Positions 16,535 through 25,380 of a stretch of DNA of 64,000 nt are shown here, one piece after another. Source of the stretch: Prauserella flavalba (GTDB taxonomy: Bacteria; Actinomycetota; Actinomycetes; Mycobacteriales; Pseudonocardiaceae); contig NZ_MASU01000007.1 of assembly GCF_003202235.1 (NCBI RefSeq), positions 310,001-374,000 on the forward strand, read 5' to 3'. The notes under the pieces are model-generated. The model was not told the origin of the DNA. It did not search any database and worked only from the letters and a program-made list of their open reading frames with translations. Position 1 is the first letter of the stretch; every line of letters begins with the position of its first letter. A program made the translations under genes and the position numbers.

Positions 16535-17889
16535 CCGAGCACGCCCCCGCATACAGTCGCCCGCACCACCCCGGCACCGGGCTCCCGCAACGCCACCTCC
16601 AGCGGAACCCGCAGCACGCACAGGTCACCGGGGGCACCGACCGCGACCCGCCTCGGTGCCCCACCGGGGTCCTCCAGCGGCGCCAGCAGACCCGCGAGCA
16701 CGTCCCCGGCCGCCACGCGCTCCCCCGCGCCCACCACGGCACCGCCTGCCGTGCGGCGGTGCACGGCGGCCGCGATCGTGCGCCACGGATCCTCGCTCGC
16801 GAAGGGTGCGTCGCTGCTGGGCACCACGCGGATCCCGGCACGCCGCAGGCTCGCGTAGCGGTACAGCTCGGCGTGCTCGGCCTCGGGCAGGTCGCGGCGG
16901 TACTCCTCGCCCCGTTCGGCGACGAACCCCGGCTGTGTCACCACCACGGGCCCCGTTTCCGCGAGCAGCGGCAGCAGGTCGTCGCCCACGATCGCCGCGT
17001 GCTCGATCCGGTCGCCCGGCAGCGGGCCTGCCTCGGCCAGCACGGCGAGCGCCACCACCAGCGACTCCCGGGTGACGGCGTGGATCGCCACCGCGCGGCC
17101 CACCGCGTGTGCCGCGGTGACCTCGGCGTGCAGCGCGTCCCAGTCCGGAGGCACGTGGTCGGGCGGCAGGATCTTGTGCGGCCCCACCGTCACCCGCTCC
17201 GGCAGCGCGGCCCCGGCGGGCGCCCCGAGCAGGTGCACGCGCTGCGGCAGCGTGCCGCTCGCGAGCAGGGCGACGGTGTCGTCGTCGAGGTGCGGCGTCG
17301 CGTCGGTGACGCCCGTGACGCCGAGTTCGGCCAGCCGCCTGCCCACGGCGGCCAGGTCCGGCGGCGGCGGGGTGCCGAGGCGTTCGCGCAGCAGGGCGTC
17401 GGCTCGCCAGACCCGCCCGGTGGGCTGCCCATCGGCTCCCAGCTCGACGCCCGGCTCGTCGCGCAGCCGCAGCGCGGCGACGGCGCGGGAGTTGAGCATC
17501 CACAGCGCACCGCCCCGATGCTGAACGCGCACGGGCCTGGCCGGTTCGAGCCGGTCGAGCACCGCCCGGTCGAGGATCCCGGCGACGCTCTCGTGGTAGC
17601 CGACGCCGCGGACCCACCCGCCGGGCGCGGCGCGCAGCGCCGCCACGAGCTGCTCGAGGTTCGTGACCTCGGGCGGGCCGCAGCGCACCGACTCGCGCGC
17701 CGCCGCGAGCGACAGCAGGTGCAGGTGGTGGTCGTGCAGGCCGGGCAGCACCGCGCCCCCGGCCGCGTCGAGCACCGTCTCCCCCGGCCGTGGCCGGAGC
17801 GTCCCGATCTCCGCGACCCACCCACCGGCGACGCGCACATCCACCCGCCGCTCACCGACCTCGCCATCCCGCACGAGCAGCCCGCTCAC
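16519..17889 (-). CDS. Amidohydrolase family 3 (YtcJ-like) protein
   Basis: This 456-residue metal-dependent hydrolase has an N-terminal beta-sandwich and TIM barrel. GLHDHHLHLLSLAA gives the HxH metal ligands, IHAVTRES and RIEHAAIV supply the later histidines, and PSSDAPFASEDPWRTI supplies the catalytic aspartate. The YtcJ group acts on N-substituted amides, formamides and related compounds; the substrate cannot be predicted. It lies 94 bases upstream-facing of the CoA transferase stop in the same direction, so the two may be cotranscribed. Its 3' end overlaps the TetR gene by 16 bases. Confidence 0.82.
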   Translation of the reverse strand: MSGLLVRDGEVGERRVDVRVAGGWVAEIGTLRPRPGETVLDAAGGAVLPGLHDHHLHLLSLAAARESVRCGPPEVTNLEQLVAALRAAPGGWVRGVGYHESVAGILDRAVLDRLEPARPVRVQHRGGALWMLNSRAVAALRLRDEPGVELGADGQPTGRVWRADALLRERLGTPPPPDLAAVGRRLAELGVTGVTDATPHLDDDTVALLASGTLPQRVHLLGAPAGAALPERVTVGPHKILPPDHVPPDWDALHAEVTAAHAVGRAVAIHAVTRESLVVALAVLAEAGPLPGDRIEHAAIVGDDLLPLLAETGPVVVTQPGFVAERGEEYRRDLPEAEHAELYRYASLRRAGIRVVPSSDAPFASEDPWRTIAAAVHRRTAGGAVVGAGERVAAGDVLAGLLAPLEDPGGAPRRVAVGAPGDLCVLRVPLEVALREPGAGVVRATVCGGVLGYDAG

Positions 17890-17983
17890 GACAACCTCAG
17901 CTCACCGAGAAACGCGGCCGGGTGCGCACCCAGCCCTGGCGCGCGCCGTCCGCCGACCTCGCCGTCGCGCCCGACCAGCCCGG

Positions 17984-19429
17984 TCACGCCAGCCCCAGCT
18001 CACCGAGGACCGCCGCGGTGTGCGCGCCCAGCGCGGGCGCGGGCCGCCAGGGCCGCCTCGGCTCGGCGGTCACCGCCGCGGCGGCCTCCGCAGGCACGGC
18101 GCACACGGTCGCCGCGGCCTGCTCCCGCAGGGCCAGGTCGGCCAGCCACGTACCGCCGCCGAGGCGGCAGGCCACGGCGGCGAAGGCGGCGTGGACGCCC
18201 GTGAGCGGATCGGCGATGGCGTCCCCGCACGGCGCGGGCGTGCCCTCGTCGAAGGCCACGAGCCCGCCCGCGATGGCGGCGTCGTCGCCGAAGCCGACGG
18301 CGTTGTCCCACGGGCCGGTCCGGCCGTAGGCGGTGATGCTCACCCAGCACTTCGCGCGCGCGTGCGCGAGCACGTCCTCGGCGACCACGCCCAGCTGCCG
18401 CAACGCGCGTGGCCGTGACCCCTCGATCACGATGTCGGCGGCCTCGACCAGCCCGGCGAGCGCGGCCCTGCCCTCGGCCGTGCCGAAGTCGAGCGCCACC
18501 GATTCCTGCCCGCCGTGCAGGAGGTCGTAGAACGCGGCGGAGCCGAAGCGGGCCCCATCAGGGCGATGGGTGCTCTCGACCTTGATCACGCGCGCTCCGA
18601 GCAGCGTGAGCAGGTGCCCGCACAGCGGGCCTGCCCACAGCGACGACAGGTCCACCACGAGCGTGGGCTCCAGCGTCCACGCCCGCCTGCGCGACCCGGC
18701 CCGCTCGCCCGGTTCCGCGCGGCGCACCTCGCCGTTGAGCACCAGCGGTGACACGGACGCGGTCTGCCCGCGCGCCGCGAGCTGCTCGTCGGCGCGAGCC
18801 GGATGGGCACCGACGGGCAGCCCCAGCAGGCGGGCGCGCTCGGCCAGCGGCGCGGCGGCCCGCCCGGCGACCAGCTCGGCCAGCACCGGCCACGGGTCGC
18901 CGAGGGGCACGGGCGCCTCCAGCCACGCCGGGAGCAGCTCGGCGTCGGAGGCCCTGGCGACGTTGACGCCGAGCCAGCCGTCGGCCGCGCGCAGCAGGCG
19001 CAGCGCGCCGCCCGCCGACCGGGGCGCGTCCCGGTACAGCCCGGCCAGCGCGGCACGTTCGGAGAGCACCCCGGCTCCCGGCAGGGTCACCCGCGAGCCC
19101 GCGATGCGGGCGAGCAGCTCGGTGGCCAGCAGCGCACCCCGTGCGGCGCTGGCCGGGATCCCGGGAGCCGCGAGCGGGGGCCCGTCGCGGCGGCCGGTGA
19201 GCGCGAGCGCGCCGGAGGCGGCCCAGTCCGCGGCCGCCGTCGTGTCCCCGGTGCGGACGAGGGGTCCGGCGTGGCCGGTGCCCGTCGCGTCGAGGACGCC
19301 GTCCACGTCCTCGTCCGGTGTCGACAGGACCGCGGCTCCGGCGGCGGCGAGCAGGCCGGCGGCGTGGCGGAGCGCGGGCCCTTCGCCCGTCACCGCCACG
19401 CGCATCCCCGTCAGTGGGCCGCTCAGCAC
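17984..19429 (-). CDS. Family III (CaiB/BaiF) CoA transferase with N-terminal extension
   Basis: This is a 481-residue protein. The recognisable CaiB/BaiF start VVDLSSLWAGPLCGHLLTLLGARVIKVE begins only at about residue 258, followed by LHGGQESVALDF, YGRTGPW and a GDAIADPLTGVHAAFA segment that carries the likely catalytic Asp. The first 250 residues contain LLATELLARIAGSRV and LLRAADGWLGVNVARASD, like the small-domain half of the same family. The gene therefore looks rearranged or a two-part fusion. Such enzymes move CoA between carboxylates. The start GTG 19429 is likely, with ATG 19405 as alternative. The folP-like gene ends 17 bases upstream. Confidence 0.78.
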   Translation of the reverse strand: MLSGPLTGMRVAVTGEGPALRHAAGLLAAAGAAVLSTPDEDVDGVLDATGTGHAGPLVRTGDTTAAADWAASGALALTGRRDGPPLAAPGIPASAARGALLATELLARIAGSRVTLPGAGVLSERAALAGLYRDAPRSAGGALRLLRAADGWLGVNVARASDAELLPAWLEAPVPLGDPWPVLAELVAGRAAAPLAERARLLGLPVGAHPARADEQLAARGQTASVSPLVLNGEVRRAEPGERAGSRRRAWTLEPTLVVDLSSLWAGPLCGHLLTLLGARVIKVESTHRPDGARFGSAAFYDLLHGGQESVALDFGTAEGRAALAGLVEAADIVIEGSRPRALRQLGVVAEDVLAHARAKCWVSITAYGRTGPWDNAVGFGDDAAIAGGLVAFDEGTPAPCGDAIADPLTGVHAAFAAVACRLGGGTWLADLALREQAAATVCAVPAEAAAAVTAEPRRPWRPAPALGAHTAAVLGELGLA

Positions 19430-19446
19430 GCCCCGATTGTGCCTGG

Positions 19447-20328
19447 TCAGCGCAGGCCCCTGAGCACCTTGGCCGGCTGCCTGGTGCCCTTGATCACCGA
19501 CACCATGTCCAGCGTCTGGCACGTCTCGGCGACGTTGTGGGCGCGGAACACCGCCACGCCCTCCCACGCGCAAACGGCGGTGGCGGCGAGCGTGCCGTAG
19601 AGCCGTTCGCCCACGTCGGCGCCGAGCGACTCGCCCACGAAGTCCTTGTTCGACAGCGCGACCAGCACGGGCCAGCCGGTGCCGACGAGCCTGCCGATCT
19701 CGCGGGTGAGGGTGAGCGAGTGCCACGTGTTCTTGCCGAAGTCGTGCGTCGGGTCGATGAGGATGCCGTCCGCGGGCACGCCGCGGGCCACCAGCTCGCC
19801 GGCCCGGCGGGTGACCTCGTCGACGACGTTGGCGACCAGCCCGGGGTAGGTGACCCGGTGCGGGCGGGTGCGGGGCACCGCGCCGCCGGTGTGGGAGCAG
19901 ACGTAGCCGGCGCCGAACTCGGCGGCCACGTCGGCGAGCCGGGGGTCGGCACCGGCCCACGTGTCGTTGAGCAGGTCGGCGCCCTCCTGGCAGGCGAGCC
20001 TGCCGATCTCGTGGCGCCAGGTGTCGACGCTGATCACCAGCTCGGGGAAGCGGGCGCGCAGCTCGGCGACGAAGGGCACGACGCGGCGGGTCTCCTCGGC
20101 CACGTCGACGTCGCTGCCGGGCCCCGCCTTGACGCCGCCGATGTCGATGATGTCCGCACCGCTCTCGACGGCCCGCTCGACCGCCGCCATCGCCTCGCCG
20201 GTGCCGTAGGTGGCGCCCCGGTCGTAGAACGAGTCGGGCGTGCGGTTGACGATCGCCATGACCAGCGGGCGGTCCCGCCTCATCGGACGGCCCCGGAACC
20301 GGATCTCGCGCGGCGTGACGCCTTCCAT
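19447..20328 (-). CDS. folP2: Dihydropteroate synthase-like protein (FolP2 type)
   Basis: This 293-residue TIM-barrel protein has DHPS signatures: VMAIVNRTPDSFYDRG (pterin-site strand 1), ADIIDIGGVKAGPGSD (strand 2), ISVDTWRHEIGRLACQEGADLLNDTW (strands 3-4). The later strands DPTHDFGKNTWHSL and VLVALSNKDFVGE are close to the mycobacterial FolP2 group, which lacks proven DHPS activity and whose role is unsettled. It is not in a folate operon but upstream of a CoA transferase with a 17-base gap. Start ATG 20328 has AAGGAAG upstream. Confidence 0.82.
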   Translation of the reverse strand: MEGVTPREIRFRGRPMRRDRPLVMAIVNRTPDSFYDRGATYGTGEAMAAVERAVESGADIIDIGGVKAGPGSDVDVAEETRRVVPFVAELRARFPELVISVDTWRHEIGRLACQEGADLLNDTWAGADPRLADVAAEFGAGYVCSHTGGAVPRTRPHRVTYPGLVANVVDEVTRRAGELVARGVPADGILIDPTHDFGKNTWHSLTLTREIGRLVGTGWPVLVALSNKDFVGESLGADVGERLYGTLAATAVCAWEGVAVFRAHNVAETCQTLDMVSVIKGTRQPAKVLRGLR

Positions 20329-20374
20329 ACCACTTCCTTGCGACGTTGCGGACGACCAGACCGAGTATGCCCCG

Positions 20375-20695
20375 CGCGAGTCGTGCACTCCCGCACGCGA
20401 GTCGTGCACTCCCGCACGCGAGTCGTGCGCTCCCGCACGCGAGTCCCCCGCTCCGGACGACGAGTGGCGCGTTCCGGGATCCCGCAGTCCCCCGGGCCGC
20501 CGCGCCCGCACATGTGCACATAGCCGCCCGAACGCACGACTCGCGCGCCGGAACGCACAACTCGCGGTCCCGAACGCACGACTCGCGGTCCCGAACGCAC
20601 GACTCGCGGTCCCGAACGCACGACTCGCGGTCCCGAACGCACGACTCGCGGTCCCGAACGCACGACTCGCGGTCCCGAACGCACGACTCGCGGAG
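20375..20695. repeat. 21-bp tandem array in giant inverted-repeat arrangement (array 1)
   Basis: The left arm has three good units of CGCGAGTCGTGC + (A/G)CTCCCGCA at 20375-20437 plus a decayed fourth. The right arm has eight units beginning at 20530, 20551, 20572, 20593, 20614, 20635, 20656 and 20677 with the reverse-complement core GAACGCACGACTCGCG. The period is exactly 21 bp and there are no unique spacers. Between the arms lie about 90 unrelated bases. It fills the 369-base gap between the folP2-like start and the 3' end of the MEDS protein gene, three bases from the latter's stop. Long open frames across it are artefacts of the 21-bp period. Confidence 0.9.
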
Positions 20696-20697
20696 CG

Positions 20698-21639
20698 TCA
20701 GCGGCGCGGGCCCGGCGCCCGGCCACCGCGGAGCCGGACGGTGAAGCCATCGGGACCGGCGATGAGGGCCACGTCGAGGTCGAGCTGGTGGGTCAGCCAG
20801 AGCCCGAGACCTGAGCGGGTCACCGAATCGGCGACGGGCATCAGCCCAGCCAGCCGGTCACGCGGCCCCGGGCCGCTGTCGTGCACGTGCACCACGACGC
20901 GGCCGCGCCCCGCCCAGATCCGGACCGTCGTCGGCGCCAGGCCGTGGATCCGCGCGTTGCTGGTCGCTTCGGAGATACCGAGCACGAGATCGTCGACGAC
21001 GACGCCGGCCACCTGCGCGCGGGCGACGCGTTCCACGGCGTGCCGGGCCTCGGCCGGCGCCGGGTCCGACAGCTCCACCAACGGCTCCGTCGCCTCCAGC
21101 GGGTCCGGTTCCGCGGGCAGGCCCACGAACGACGCCGGATCCTCGTAGCGCCCGCTCGGGAACCGCTCACCCAGGGGTGTCACCAGGTGCGGGTGGGTCC
21201 GCTCCACCACGTCGCGCACCTCGGGAGTCACCGTCGTCGCGTCGTAGAGGCACACGCTGCGCACGGGAAAGTCCTCCCACACGGCGTTCACCGCGGCCTC
21301 GTAGCGGTCCCAGCCGTCGAACCGGCCCCCGTTGCCCGCGTGCGGGACGTCGCCGGCGATGCGGATCCGCCGCGCGCCCTCGCCGACGTGCCGCTCGAAC
21401 AGCCGCCGGTACTCCGCGATCGCCTTCGCGGGGCTCGAGTACAGGCTCCGGTCGGAGACGAAGGCGACACCCGAGGCGTCGGCCAGCCACGATCGCAGCA
21501 GGGCGGACTTGTGGTCGTCGTAGCCGATCACCACCGGCTCACCGTGGGCGAGGCCCTCCTCGACGAACGGCACGATCAGCGCGCGGAACTCGTCCTCCGA
21601 CGAGTAGAAACCGGCTTCGTGAACGTGCCCCACACGCAT
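20698..21639 (-). CDS. MEDS-domain sensor / HATPase anti-sigma-type regulator
   Basis: This 313-residue protein fuses a MEDS domain (about 1-160; HEAGFYSSEDEFRALIVPFVEEGLAHGEPVVIG, then RFDGWDRYEAAVNAVW and SVCLYDATTV) to an HATPase_c domain. The latter has LVLGISEATSNARIHG (N box), VHDSGPGPRD (G1 box) and SGLGLWLTHQL (G2 box). MEDS-HATPase proteins are found in actinobacteria as regulators of sigma factors or as sensor kinases. No dimerisation/phosphoacceptor histidine helix is evident, so an anti-sigma role fits better. ATG 21639 lies six bases after TATCGT, suggesting a leaderless start; a GTG 21 bases upstream is possible. Confidence 0.75.
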   Translation of the reverse strand: MRVGHVHEAGFYSSEDEFRALIVPFVEEGLAHGEPVVIGYDDHKSALLRSWLADASGVAFVSDRSLYSSPAKAIAEYRRLFERHVGEGARRIRIAGDVPHAGNGGRFDGWDRYEAAVNAVWEDFPVRSVCLYDATTVTPEVRDVVERTHPHLVTPLGERFPSGRYEDPASFVGLPAEPDPLEATEPLVELSDPAPAEARHAVERVARAQVAGVVVDDLVLGISEATSNARIHGLAPTTVRIWAGRGRVVVHVHDSGPGPRDRLAGLMPVADSVTRSGLGLWLTHQLDLDVALIAGPDGFTVRLRGGRAPGPRR

Positions 21640-21702
21640 CGCCCCACGATAACCGCGCACTCACCACGCGGCATCTTCTACAAGCGACGTGACGGCCGTC
21701 AC

Positions 21703-22785
21703 TCACGCGTCGAAGTCGACCGTGAGGCTTTCGGAGACCGGCAGCGACTGGCAGGTGAGGACGAACCCCTGGTCCACTTCAGACTCCTCGAGCGCGAAGT
21801 TGCGCCGCATGTCGACCTTGCCGGTCGTCACCTTGGCACGGCAGGTCCCGCACACGCCGCCCTTGCAGGCGAACGGCAGGTCGGGCCTGGCGCGCTGGGC
21901 ACCGTCGAGCACCGAGCGGTCCTGCGGCACCGCGACCGTCGTGGACCTGCCGTCGAGCACGATCGTCACGTCGCTGGTGAGGCCGTCGACGGGCGCGTCC
22001 TCGTGCCGGACCGGCGCGGGCGGCGTGTCGTCGACGAAGAACAGCTCCTGGTGGATCCGCTCGGCGGGCACGCCGGCGGCCCGCAGCTCCCGCTGCGCCG
22101 TGGTGACCATCTCGAATGGTCCGCACAACCACCAGTGGTCGACCCGGGCGAGGTCGCCGAGCAGCGGTCGCAGTGCGGCGAGCTTCTCCGCGTCGAGGCG
22201 GCCGGTGAACAGCTCCGCCTCGCGCGGTTCGCGGGAGAGCACGTGCATCAGTTCCAGCCTCGCGGGGTAACGGTCCTTGAGGTCGGCCAGCTCGTCGGCG
22301 AACATCACCGTGTTCGTGCGCCGGTTGCCGTACAACAGGGTCGCGGTGGCGCCGGGCTCGCGCAGCACCGTCGCGGCGATCGAGAGCACCGGCGTGATCC
22401 CGGAACCGGCCGCGATCAGCACGTGGTGCCCCGGCACGGCGGGCTCGGGCGTGAAGCTGCCCGTGGGCGTGCCGACCTCGACCACGTCGCCCGGCCGGAC
22501 CTCGCGCACCAGCCAGGTGGAGAACAGGCCGTCGGGCACCTCGCGCACGCCGATCCTCGGCGCCGCGCCCTCGGGCGCGCAGATCGAGTACGAGCGTCGT
22601 TCCTCGCGGTCGCCGACGGTGCGCCGGAGGGTCAGCGACTGGCCTGCGCGGAACGCGTACCGCTCGGCAAGCTCGCCGGGGACGTCGAAGGTGATCGCCA
22701 CCGCGTCGTCGCACAGCGGCGTCACCTCGGCCACGGTCAGCGCGTGGAACTCGCCTCGCAGCCGGGACTTCGTGCTCGCGGTCAA
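21703..22785 (-). CDS. paaE: Phenylacetyl-CoA 1,2-epoxidase reductase subunit PaaE
   Basis: This is a 360-residue NADPH-dependent reductase with an FAD domain (RSYSICAPEG near 70), an NAD(P) domain (IAAGSGITPVLSI near 150), and a C-terminal plant-type [2Fe-2S] domain with CKGGVCGTCRAKV plus a distal cysteine in VLTCQS. It feeds electrons to the PaaA diiron centre. The start is TTG (22785) with AAGGAG seven bases upstream, two bases after the paaD stop. It is last of the paaZABCDE operon. Confidence 0.92.
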   Translation of the reverse strand: MTASTKSRLRGEFHALTVAEVTPLCDDAVAITFDVPGELAERYAFRAGQSLTLRRTVGDREERRSYSICAPEGAAPRIGVREVPDGLFSTWLVREVRPGDVVEVGTPTGSFTPEPAVPGHHVLIAAGSGITPVLSIAATVLREPGATATLLYGNRRTNTVMFADELADLKDRYPARLELMHVLSREPREAELFTGRLDAEKLAALRPLLGDLARVDHWWLCGPFEMVTTAQRELRAAGVPAERIHQELFFVDDTPPAPVRHEDAPVDGLTSDVTIVLDGRSTTVAVPQDRSVLDGAQRARPDLPFACKGGVCGTCRAKVTTGKVDMRRNFALEESEVDQGFVLTCQSLPVSESLTVDFDA

Positions 22786-22786
22786 C

Positions 22787-23275
22787 TCAGATCTCCTTGA
22801 CGTGTTCGAACGGTTCGCGGCACGCGCGGCAGCGGTGCAGCGCCTTGCACGCGGTGGCCCCGAACTCCGAGAGCAGCTCGGTCTCCGCCGAGCCGCAGTG
22901 CGGGCAGCGCACGCGCCGGGCAGGCGGGCCGAGGGTCAGCGGGACGGGTCCCGACCGCCTCGGGGCGGCGCCGGGTGGTGAGATGCCTGCCTCGGCGAGC
23001 TTGCGCCTGCCGTCCTCGGTGATCCAGTCGCTCGACCACGCGGGCCGCAGCACGGTACGCACCTCGACCTCGGCGTAGCCCGCACCCCGGAGCGCGTGCA
23101 CGAGATCGTCGCGCATGGTGTCCATCGCGGGGCAGCCGCTGTAGGTCGGGGTGATCGCCACGACCACCTTGCCGTCCTTTTCGGACACCTCGCGCAGCAC
23201 GCCGAGGTCGGCGAGGGTGAGCATCGGCAGCTCGGGGTCGGTCACCCGCGCGGCGACGGCCTGTGCGGTCACCAT
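22787..23275 (-). CDS. paaD: Phenylacetate degradation protein PaaD (Fe-S assembly, DUF59 type)
   Basis: This 162-residue protein is needed for maturation of the epoxidase complex. The N-terminal MIP18/DUF59 domain has VTDPELPMLTLADLGVL and PTYSGCPAMDTM with its conserved cysteine. The C-terminal zinc-ribbon-like part has CPHCGS and CKALHRCRACREPF. It overlaps the end of paaC by seven bases and precedes paaE by a single base. Confidence 0.9.
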   Translation of the reverse strand: MVTAQAVAARVTDPELPMLTLADLGVLREVSEKDGKVVVAITPTYSGCPAMDTMRDDLVHALRGAGYAEVEVRTVLRPAWSSDWITEDGRRKLAEAGISPPGAAPRRSGPVPLTLGPPARRVRCPHCGSAETELLSEFGATACKALHRCRACREPFEHVKEI

Positions 23276-24150
23276 GTCGCCTCCGGGTGCGCCCTCGCGA
23301 CGCTCTGCAGCTCGGCGAGCAGGTAGCCCATCCCCTCGGTGTGCACACCGGCGCGGCCCGCTCTGCCGGCCACGCCGGGGATCGCGGGGGCCTCAGGGGT
23401 GTCGAGCGTCGCCGCCCGCAGCACCTGGCCGAGCACGTCGTCGAACTCCGCCCGCGCCGCCGACGGATCCACCGCGACGCCCGCCTCGCCGAGCCGCAGC
23501 TCTACCGGGTGCGGGGTGAACAGCTCGTCCGTGTACGGCCACACCGACGCGAGTCCCTCCGTGATGCGCTCCCGCGAGTACTCGGTGCCGTCGCCGAGGC
23601 GCACCGCCCACTGTGCGGCGTAGTCGCGGTGGTAGGTGAGCTCCTTGACGCCCTTGGCCGCGATCGCGGCCAGCACGGGGTCGCGGGACTCCGTGAGCCG
23701 CTGGAACAGCGCGAGCCGCCAGGTGGAGAACACCAGCAGTCGCGCGATCAGCTCACCGAAGTCGCCACGCGGCAGTTCGGCCAGCCGCACGTTGCGGAAC
23801 TCGTGCTCCGCGCGGAAGAACGCGTAGTGGTCCTCGCCGCGATCGCCGCCCTCGGCCTTGCCCGCGCGGGCGAGCAGCAGGCGAGCCTGGCCGAGCAGGT
23901 CGAGGCCGATGTTGGCGATCGCGACCTCGTCCTCCAGCTCCGGTGCGTTGGTGCACCACTCCTGCAGCCGGTGGGAGAAGATCAGCGCGTCGTCACCGAG
24001 CATCAGGCAGTACGCCGCGAGGTCGGCGCCCTCCACTCCGGACGGGACGGTGGTGTCCACTCCGGACAGCGGGTCCTCGAAGCCGGTGCCGAAGGCCCAG
24101 CGGGAGTCGTTCTCCTCGGTGATCGCCTCGTAGGCGTTGTCAAAGGACAC
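23269..24150 (-). CDS. paaC: Phenylacetyl-CoA 1,2-epoxidase structural subunit PaaC
   Basis: This 293-residue helical ferritin-like protein pairs with PaaA but lacks its complete diiron ligands. LAAYCLMLGDDALIFSHRLQEWC and IANIGLDLLGQARLLL are the characteristic helices, and VKELTYHRDYAAQW follows. It starts with GTG at 24150, 13 bases after the paaB stop, within the same operon. Confidence 0.93.
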   Translation of the reverse strand: MSFDNAYEAITEENDSRWAFGTGFEDPLSGVDTTVPSGVEGADLAAYCLMLGDDALIFSHRLQEWCTNAPELEDEVAIANIGLDLLGQARLLLARAGKAEGGDRGEDHYAFFRAEHEFRNVRLAELPRGDFGELIARLLVFSTWRLALFQRLTESRDPVLAAIAAKGVKELTYHRDYAAQWAVRLGDGTEYSRERITEGLASVWPYTDELFTPHPVELRLGEAGVAVDPSAARAEFDDVLGQVLRAATLDTPEAPAIPGVAGRAGRAGVHTEGMGYLLAELQSVARAHPEATW

Positions 24151-24163
24151 AGCAGGACATCCC

Positions 24164-24448
24164 TTACATGTGGGGAACGTTGTCGGGAATGTCGTAGAAC
24201 GTGGGGTGGCGGTACACCTTGTCGCCGCTCGGCGCGAAGAACGGGTCCTTCTCGTCCGGGCTGGACGCGGTGATGTCGGCGGCTTTGACCACCCAGATGC
24301 TCACGCCCTCGTTGCGCCGCGTGTAGAGATCGCGCGCGTGGTGCAGCGCCATCTCGTCGTCGGCGGCGTGCAGCGAGCCCACGTGCACGTGGTTGAGGCC
24401 ACGCTTGCCCCGCACGAACACCTCGTACAACGGCCAATCGCTGCTCAT
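24164..24448 (-). CDS. paaB: Phenylacetyl-CoA 1,2-epoxidase subunit PaaB
   Basis: This 94-residue small subunit bridges PaaAC heterodimers. [27 protein letters not shown] and [16 protein letters not shown] are the family hallmarks, and it ends [18 protein letters not shown]. The start ATG 24448 overlaps the paaA stop as ATGA. Confidence 0.94.
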   Translation of the reverse strand: MSSDWPLYEVFVRGKRGLNHVHVGSLHAADDEMALHHARDLYTRRNEGVSIWVVKAADITASSPDEKDPFFAPSGDKVYRHPTFYDIPDNVPHM

Positions 24449-25380
24449 GCGGCGCTCCTCTGTCGTTCGTCGATCTTGCGGGCGTGTGCCGCCGCGGCCT
24501 CGCGCACCCAGGCCCCGTCGTCGTGCGCGGCCTTGCGGTGCGCGACGCGCTGTGCGTTGCACGGCCCGTTGCCGGAGACGACCTGCTTGAACTCGGCCCA
24601 GTCGATCTCGCCGAAGTCGTGGTGCCCGCGCGCCGCGTTCCACTTCAGCTCGGGGTCGGGCAGCGTCACGCCGAGCGCCTCGGCCTGCGGCACCGTCATG
24701 TCCACGAACCGCTGGCGCAGCTCGTCGTTGGTGTGCCGCTTGACCTTCCACGCCATCGACTGCGCCGTGTGCGACGAGTCGGCGTCGGGCGGGCCGAACA
24801 TCATCAGCGACGGCCACCACCAGCGGTTCACCGCCTCCTGCACCATCTCCCGCTGCTCCGGGGTGCCGCGCATCATCGTCATCAGCAGCTCGTAGCCCTG
24901 CCGCTGGTGGAACGACTCCTCCTTGCAGATGCGGATCATCGCCCGCGCGTAGGGCCCGTACGAGGAGCGGCACAGCGGCACCTGGTTGCAGATGGCGGCG
25001 CCGTCCACGAGCCAGCCGATCACGCCGACGTCGGCGAAGGTCAGCGTCGGGTAGTTGAAGATCGAGGAGTACTTCTGCTTCCCCGCGATGAGCTTCTCGG
25101 TCAGTTCGCCGCGGTCGGCGCCCAGCGTCTCGGCCGCGGAGTACAGGTACAGCCCGTGCCCTGCCTCGTCCTGCACCTTGGCGAGCAGGATCGCCTTGCG
25201 GCGCAACGACGGCGCCCGCGTGATCCAGTTGCCCTCGGGCTGCATGCCGATGATCTCGGAGTGCGCGTGCTGCGCGATCATGCGCACCATCGTCGAGCGG
25301 TAGGCGTCGGGCACCCAGTCCCTCGGCTCGATCCGCTGGTCGTGGGCGATCGTCTCCTCGAACTTCAGTTCCAGGCTCAC
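24445..25380 (-). CDS. paaA: Phenylacetyl-CoA 1,2-epoxidase catalytic subunit PaaA
   Basis: This 311-residue diiron oxygenase converts phenylacetyl-CoA to the ring 1,2-epoxide. [14 protein letters not shown] gives one EXXH iron-ligand pair, and [16 protein letters not shown] gives the second. [16 protein letters not shown] and [17 protein letters not shown] are typical of PaaA. The GTG start (25380) overlaps the paaZ stop as GTGA, and its stop overlaps paaB as ATGA, so the operon is tightly coupled. Confidence 0.95.
   Translation of the reverse strand: MSLELKFEETIAHDQRIEPRDWVPDAYRSTMVRMIAQHAHSEIIGMQPEGNWITRAPSLRRKAILLAKVQDEAGHGLYLYSAAETLGADRGELTEKLIAGKQKYSSIFNYPTLTFADVGVIGWLVDGAAICNQVPLCRSSYGPYARAMIRICKEESFHQRQGYELLMTMMRGTPEQREMVQEAVNRWWWPSLMMFGPPDADSSHTAQSMAWKVKRHTNDELRQRFVDMTVPQAEALGVTLPDPELKWNAARGHHDFGEIDWAEFKQVVSGNGPCNAQRVAHRKAAHDDGAWVREAAAAHARKIDERQRSAA

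Noticed and set aside
20280-20750. Open frames giving repetitive HDSRSRT or VVRSGPR peptides
   Set aside because: They are translations of the 21-bp tandem array, whose period is a multiple of three; there is no independent coding signal.
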